A stretch of 51,242 nt of DNA from an uncultured Kiritimatiellota bacterium (GTDB taxonomy: Bacteria; Verrucomicrobiota; Kiritimatiellia; RFP12; UBA1067): assembly GCA_934621385.1 (NCBI GenBank), contig CAKTUI010000021.1:1-51242 (forward strand), read 5' to 3'. Shown in pieces: positions 51,109 through 51,242 of this stretch. Made by a program: the position numbers and the translations under genes. The notes beneath the pieces were generated by a model. That model was not told the DNA's origin. It searched no databases and worked only from the letters and a program-made list of their open reading frames with translations. Positions within the stretch are counted from its first letter, which is position 1, and every line of letters begins with the position of its first letter.

Positions 51109-51139
51109 TATTCACTCCAACTCCTTCAAGTGCCCCATG

Positions 51140-51213
51140 AAATTGGAGATTCCCCAATTTTTGAAGCAAGAAAATCGCCGCGCCCTTGAAAACAAAGGGT
51201 GAAGTGGCGATTT
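51140..51213. repeat. Inverted repeats upstream of rpmH promoter
   Basis: AAATTGG (51140-51146) pairs with CCAATTT (51154-51160), and AAATCGCC (51172-51179) pairs with GGCGATTT (51206-51213) around a nested CCCTT/AAGGG. Nothing else is identified from 51109 to the window end, and no DnaA box is seen. Confidence 0.6.
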
Positions 51214-51242
51214 CCGTTTTGCGCCAATAGTGAAAATCCGAC

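Noticed and set aside
51063..51242. Replication origin next to rpmH
   Set aside because: Only inverted repeats are visible. I see no TTATCCACA-like DnaA boxes or AT-rich unwinding region in the part inside the window, and dnaA is not present.

Overview
The window reads as a chromosomal segment of a GC-rich, Gram-negative bacterium of the PVC superphylum, most likely an uncultured Kiritimatiellota/Verrucomicrobiota member. This is an inference from the outer-membrane TonB receptor, the long InlB-repeat secreted protein with a 'EYIAGTDP' C-terminal domain, the GT117-like DUF2723 protein, the GH36 glycosidase and the overall style. No rRNA or tRNA is present to confirm it. Nearly every gene is on the minus strand, so operons are read from high to low coordinates. 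The right end (rpmH-rnpA-yidD-yidC) is the cluster that often lies near the replication origin, but I see no DnaA boxes.

Layout, left to right. 1-165: array of palindromes. 285-3438: ilvE, recJ, DUF4186. 3481-12356: one tightly overlapping operon purA, uppS, cdsA, FlaA1/CapD-like dehydratase, rhaA, DUF2723 membrane protein, mostly envelope synthesis. 12492-16971: two PilB/GspE ATPases around pilT. 16972-17761: gene-poor stretch with a small plus-strand gene, a terminator and phased dyads. 17762-28830: a LysR-headed redox operon: secreted ABM protein, Tat-lipoprotein flavodoxin, 4Fe-4S aldo/keto reductase, NapH-like ferredoxin fused to DUF1893, TonB receptor, CMD-cupin protein, two Isf-type flavoproteins, and a short-type Dxs. 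29026-32672: InlB-repeat protein and coaE. 32673-33263: array B. 33264-35465: TonB-like/PA14-like membrane protein and proB. 35490-41551: GH36, DUF975, rmuC, deoA, rluA. 41563-42264: small ORF and array C. 42265-43689: ClC channel. 43814-47272: P-type ATPase with two HMA2-like partners and a small membrane protein. 47322-51062: methyltransferase, yidC, yidD, rnpA, rpmH.

The strongest unexplained signal is a family of intergenic arrays of short palindromes spaced 22 bp apart (1-165, 32914-33099, 41926-42154, and a looser set at 17611-17755). The palindrome sequence changes between and within arrays while the 22-bp pitch and dyad symmetry are kept. That points to cooperative binding of a dimeric protein on one face of the helix.

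A second theme is the promoters. A TGN-TATAAT-like extended -10 box recurs before genes and often ends only 5-12 nt before the start codon, with no Shine-Dalgarno. This implies many leaderless mRNAs, while genes inside operons use embedded AGGAGG-type sites and 4-nt overlaps.
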